A stretch of 64,000 bases of DNA, from NCBI GenBank assembly GCA_016801885.1, contig CM028888.1:7982501-8046500 (forward strand). The letters run 5' to 3'. Under the pieces are notes generated by a model that was not told the origin of the DNA, did not search any database, and was given only the letters and a program-made list of their open reading frames with translations. The position numbers and the translations under genes are program-made. Of the stretch, positions 61,339 to 64,000 are shown one piece after another; position 1 is the first letter of the stretch, and every line of letters starts with the position of its first letter. The stretch is from Toxotes chatareus (Eukaryota > Chordata > Actinopteri > Toxotidae).

Positions 61339-63910
61339 CCCTAGAGACAGTTTTAATGGGGATGAGTAGTGAGCGGGTTAAGTGACAGGCTTAAGAAAAA
61401 AATAACAAAACAGGTTCTCCTGTTTGTAACTCTGCCACGACATTTATGAGCAAATCCATCATAATGGAGACAGGTAGAGTTTCCTTGTTGTGTCAGAGAC
61501 TCTAAATAACACAAAGAGACCAAACTGACCTGCTGTTGGCAGCAGCTGTGAAAAGGAACATGAGGACTGTATCCACCAGTGACCTGTCTCTATCTTTTTG
61601 ATTCACAATCCATCTCTGTCTCATCACTGTGAGAAATCTGATATCCTCCCTCGGTGCATTTAGCCCAGAAAGATAATTCAATATGATGACAGACAGAACG
61701 AAGCGGAGAGGCATTTCCACAGAGGTTTGCTCATAATAAAAGACTCCATTGAATAAAACATGATGTGGCAAGAAAGCAAATCATGATGATTCATATATTA
61801 TTATCTGTTTTCAGCAGCACAGCTTTCATCAATAGACTAATTTACCCATCGTTCTTTCAGTCTATTTTTACTTTACATACTTTACTTTCATGTTTAATTG
61901 TCTTCCTAATAGGTTGGCCAATAATTACAGAGATGCATATTTATTTGACTGCAATCTTTGTAGTCCAATGACTTTCTAACTACAGTCTACACAAGCCTGA
62001 TTCCCAATTAAGGCATGTGTGTAAACATTTTTAGCCCTGGCAGTGACTAGAACTACTATAAGGCTTTTTAATCATGACTGCGGTCTTTAGTCGTAACAGA
62101 CCTGAAGTCATGAGGGGCCTTTTCCAACTCTGGCGGCCCTGCGGCTTCCCACTACTCTGTAACAGTGGTACACTTCCCCTCTGTGCTTGTTTATGTGAGG
62201 ATGTATTTGATGCAAGGGCAACAGGGATAAAGAGTTTGGGGCCTTGTCGGGCACTTTTTATAAGTTTGCTGTCTTGAAAAATCTCTATGCTATTTGCCAG
62301 CTTAAAGCGCTATATGTAGCTGTGTGAAACTTTCCTTGCAACTATCTAGAAGGTAAGAGAATAAGACCGTGATGCTGCTCTCAGCATCAGCGACTATGTC
62401 AAACTCATCCAATCCCTGTGAAGTCTGTGCGACCTTGCAATTTTGCCCAATTGCTGCAACTTTGCATTAATACTGTTATGACTTTATGTCATTAAAATAC
62501 TTGAGCATAAATTTGACACTTGTAATCTTGAGCTCTAATTTTGTTGGACATGTACAGTTTGGTAAAATGAGTCTCATTTATCAAAATCTGTTAAATTATA
62601 CAATTTGAGACTTAATTTCAAACTAAACAACAACAGAAAAAGGAGAAACGTTCTTACTGCATGCCCAAACTAAATGTGTTTTGGGGTGAAATGAAGACAT
62701 TAAAATATTTTCCAGCTCGGTTCATTGGAAGTAATTTATTTCTTGTTTGTTACAAGTATCAAATCCATAACACATATAATTAGCTACTGGCAAGGACCAT
62801 GCATGCAGTGTTAATGTCTAACTTTGACATATGACCTCTCTAAGTGCTCCGACCATCACATCAACATAAAATATTAAGTGTTACAACATAAAAAGAGCCA
62901 GACCGCAGGCTTTGAAGAGTAATCCTCATTTCCCCCCAGAGGTTCCCCGCGTGAAATAGGATAGGGTTTTTAAGTCCTAATAAGTTCTTAATTTAGTGGA
63001 AACACACACAAGAGGGCACACACACTCACACACGCACAAGGTCAATAGCAGCTTCCCATCAGGCTTGAGTTATTTCCCCAATAAATTATGGTTTGTGCGT
63101 GCATATGTGTGTATGTGTAGGTGTGTTTGTGTGTGTGTCCTTGTTTGCTCTACACTTTCTGGGGTCCAGTTTCAGGATATTTCACCCACAGGTTATACAG
63201 ACTTATAAAGTGCGTTGAAAGTGAAACACATGAGGATACTATTAGTTGCTGTGTAATCACAAATCTACTGTTTTAGTCTTAAACTGAATTTAATGTATTA
63301 ACAGCAGCTCATTGTGCTACTTGACTCATCCTTTTACAGTTCTGGGTGTCAACAGTTGGAGTGTGACTTAAAACCTAGTAGAGCACGTGGAGACCTGGGG
63401 GCTTCTGTCATTAATCAAAGCGGTTCTTCATTTAGAGACTAATAAAATTGCTCTGGTAGATTACACTCTGCTAGGCATCAGATGGGCAAGACAGAACGTC
63501 TGACTGAGAAGTTGAGTAGCATAGTCTCACTGTATTCATCTCCTGCTACTAAGTGTTATCAGCTCGTTTAAATATTTGTAAATGAGACTCAATCATAAAC
63601 GTCTTTTTCAGCTTAATTTGTTCTTTGACTTAGTTCCTTTTTTAAATGTTCCTTGAAGTTATAATCGCCTATTCAAGAAACGTGGTAAAGTGAATATAAA
63701 GAATAAAGTAGCAAGTAAGGTCAATAAGTGCTTTTCAACTTATTTTTAAGAATTTGGTCTTTTCTTTCCTTTTTTCATTCCTTGAAAATGGTATCTCCAC
63801 TATAAGTGAAAAAATAAGATTAAAACTGCGAGGTGTGGATGGATCCTGGACACTGAATTTTGTACTTATTGTAATACTTACAGTATATGTTCTGGTTTTA
63901 TAAGTATGTA
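61336..63910. other. Gene-less stretch
   Basis: CA-rich words near 63002-63038 and GT-rich words near 63096-63139. A 67-codon frame at 62074-62277 crosses a GC-rich patch but has no motif or splice signal. Confidence 0.45.
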
Positions 63911-64000
63911 CAGTACTGTGCAAAAATGTTAGGTCCTTTAGATTGCTAGATACTAATCCATCACGCACTACCATCATGGAGGCGTCTGATCGGCCCCAAG
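63911..64000 (+). mobile_element. Tc1/mariner-like element, left part, cut by the window edge
   Basis: It starts after a TA (63909-63910) with 'cagtactgtgcaaaaatgtt', which matches the terminal inverted repeats of fish Tc1-like elements ('cagtactgtgcaaaagt'). Only about 45 bp later, 63956-64000 reads IHHALPSWRRLIGPK in one frame. This resembles the transposase stretch that precedes the second catalytic Asp ('IHHA.PSG..LIG' in Tc1-like enzymes). The gap between terminus and this motif is far too short for a full element, so an internal deletion removed the first part of the gene. The rest lies beyond the window. Confidence 0.8.

Noticed and set aside
1..64000. CRISPR arrays, bacterial operons, rRNA, endogenous viral sequence
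   Set aside because: No regularly spaced short repeats with unique spacers, no prokaryotic gene density, no rRNA-like blocks and no viral protein motifs were seen.

Overview
The window looks like teleost fish nuclear DNA: long (CA)n/(GT)n microsatellites, several dispersed repeats of a kind common in bony fish, Tc1/mariner fossils, intron-sized gaps between exons and no long open frames. It is mostly non-coding and gene-poor.

The one firmly identified gene is nsg2 (neuronal vesicle trafficking associated 2; NSG/calcyon family) on the + strand. Its last two coding exons are at 24218-24328 (transmembrane segment and start of the luminal part) and 26645-26842 (C-terminus and stop). They are joined in phase 0 across a 2.3 kb GT-AG intron. 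A 3' UTR of about 1.36 kb follows, with a poly(A) signal at 28183-28188. I found no exon for the N-terminal part between position 1 and 24217, so I infer that it lies upstream of the window.

Layout: 1-2520 holds dispersed fish repeats and a block (1205-1530) reused later. 2521-4044 is a tandem array of about 3.5 copies of a 427-430 bp unit. 4045-6850 is an unusual 'braided' stretch in which short pieces of several nearby sequences alternate, each source keeping its own order. 6850-24217 is intergenic or nsg2 intron sequence with a degenerate Tc1-like transposon (14471-14986), a (CA)30 array, pyrimidine-rich tracts and teleost repeats. 28206-39230 has no gene that I can see.

From 39.3 to 53.4 kb on the + strand there are weaker exon-like segments: a pair of 78-bp blocks (39382-39459 and 40168-40245) that diverge mainly at every third base, a 66-nt phase-symmetric exon candidate (40675-40740), a strong-acceptor exon (47207-47361) followed by a terminal-exon candidate with its own AATAAA (47465-47685), and a 71-nt exon candidate with near-consensus splice sites (53318-53388). 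These may belong to one or more poorly conserved genes or lncRNAs that I cannot name with confidence. The window ends inside a second Tc1-like element (63911-64000), whose terminus is joined directly to an internal transposase segment.

Nothing resembles a bacterial operon, CRISPR array, integrated virus, rRNA or tRNA. The most unusual signals are the braided repeat region and the triplet-periodic duplicated blocks.
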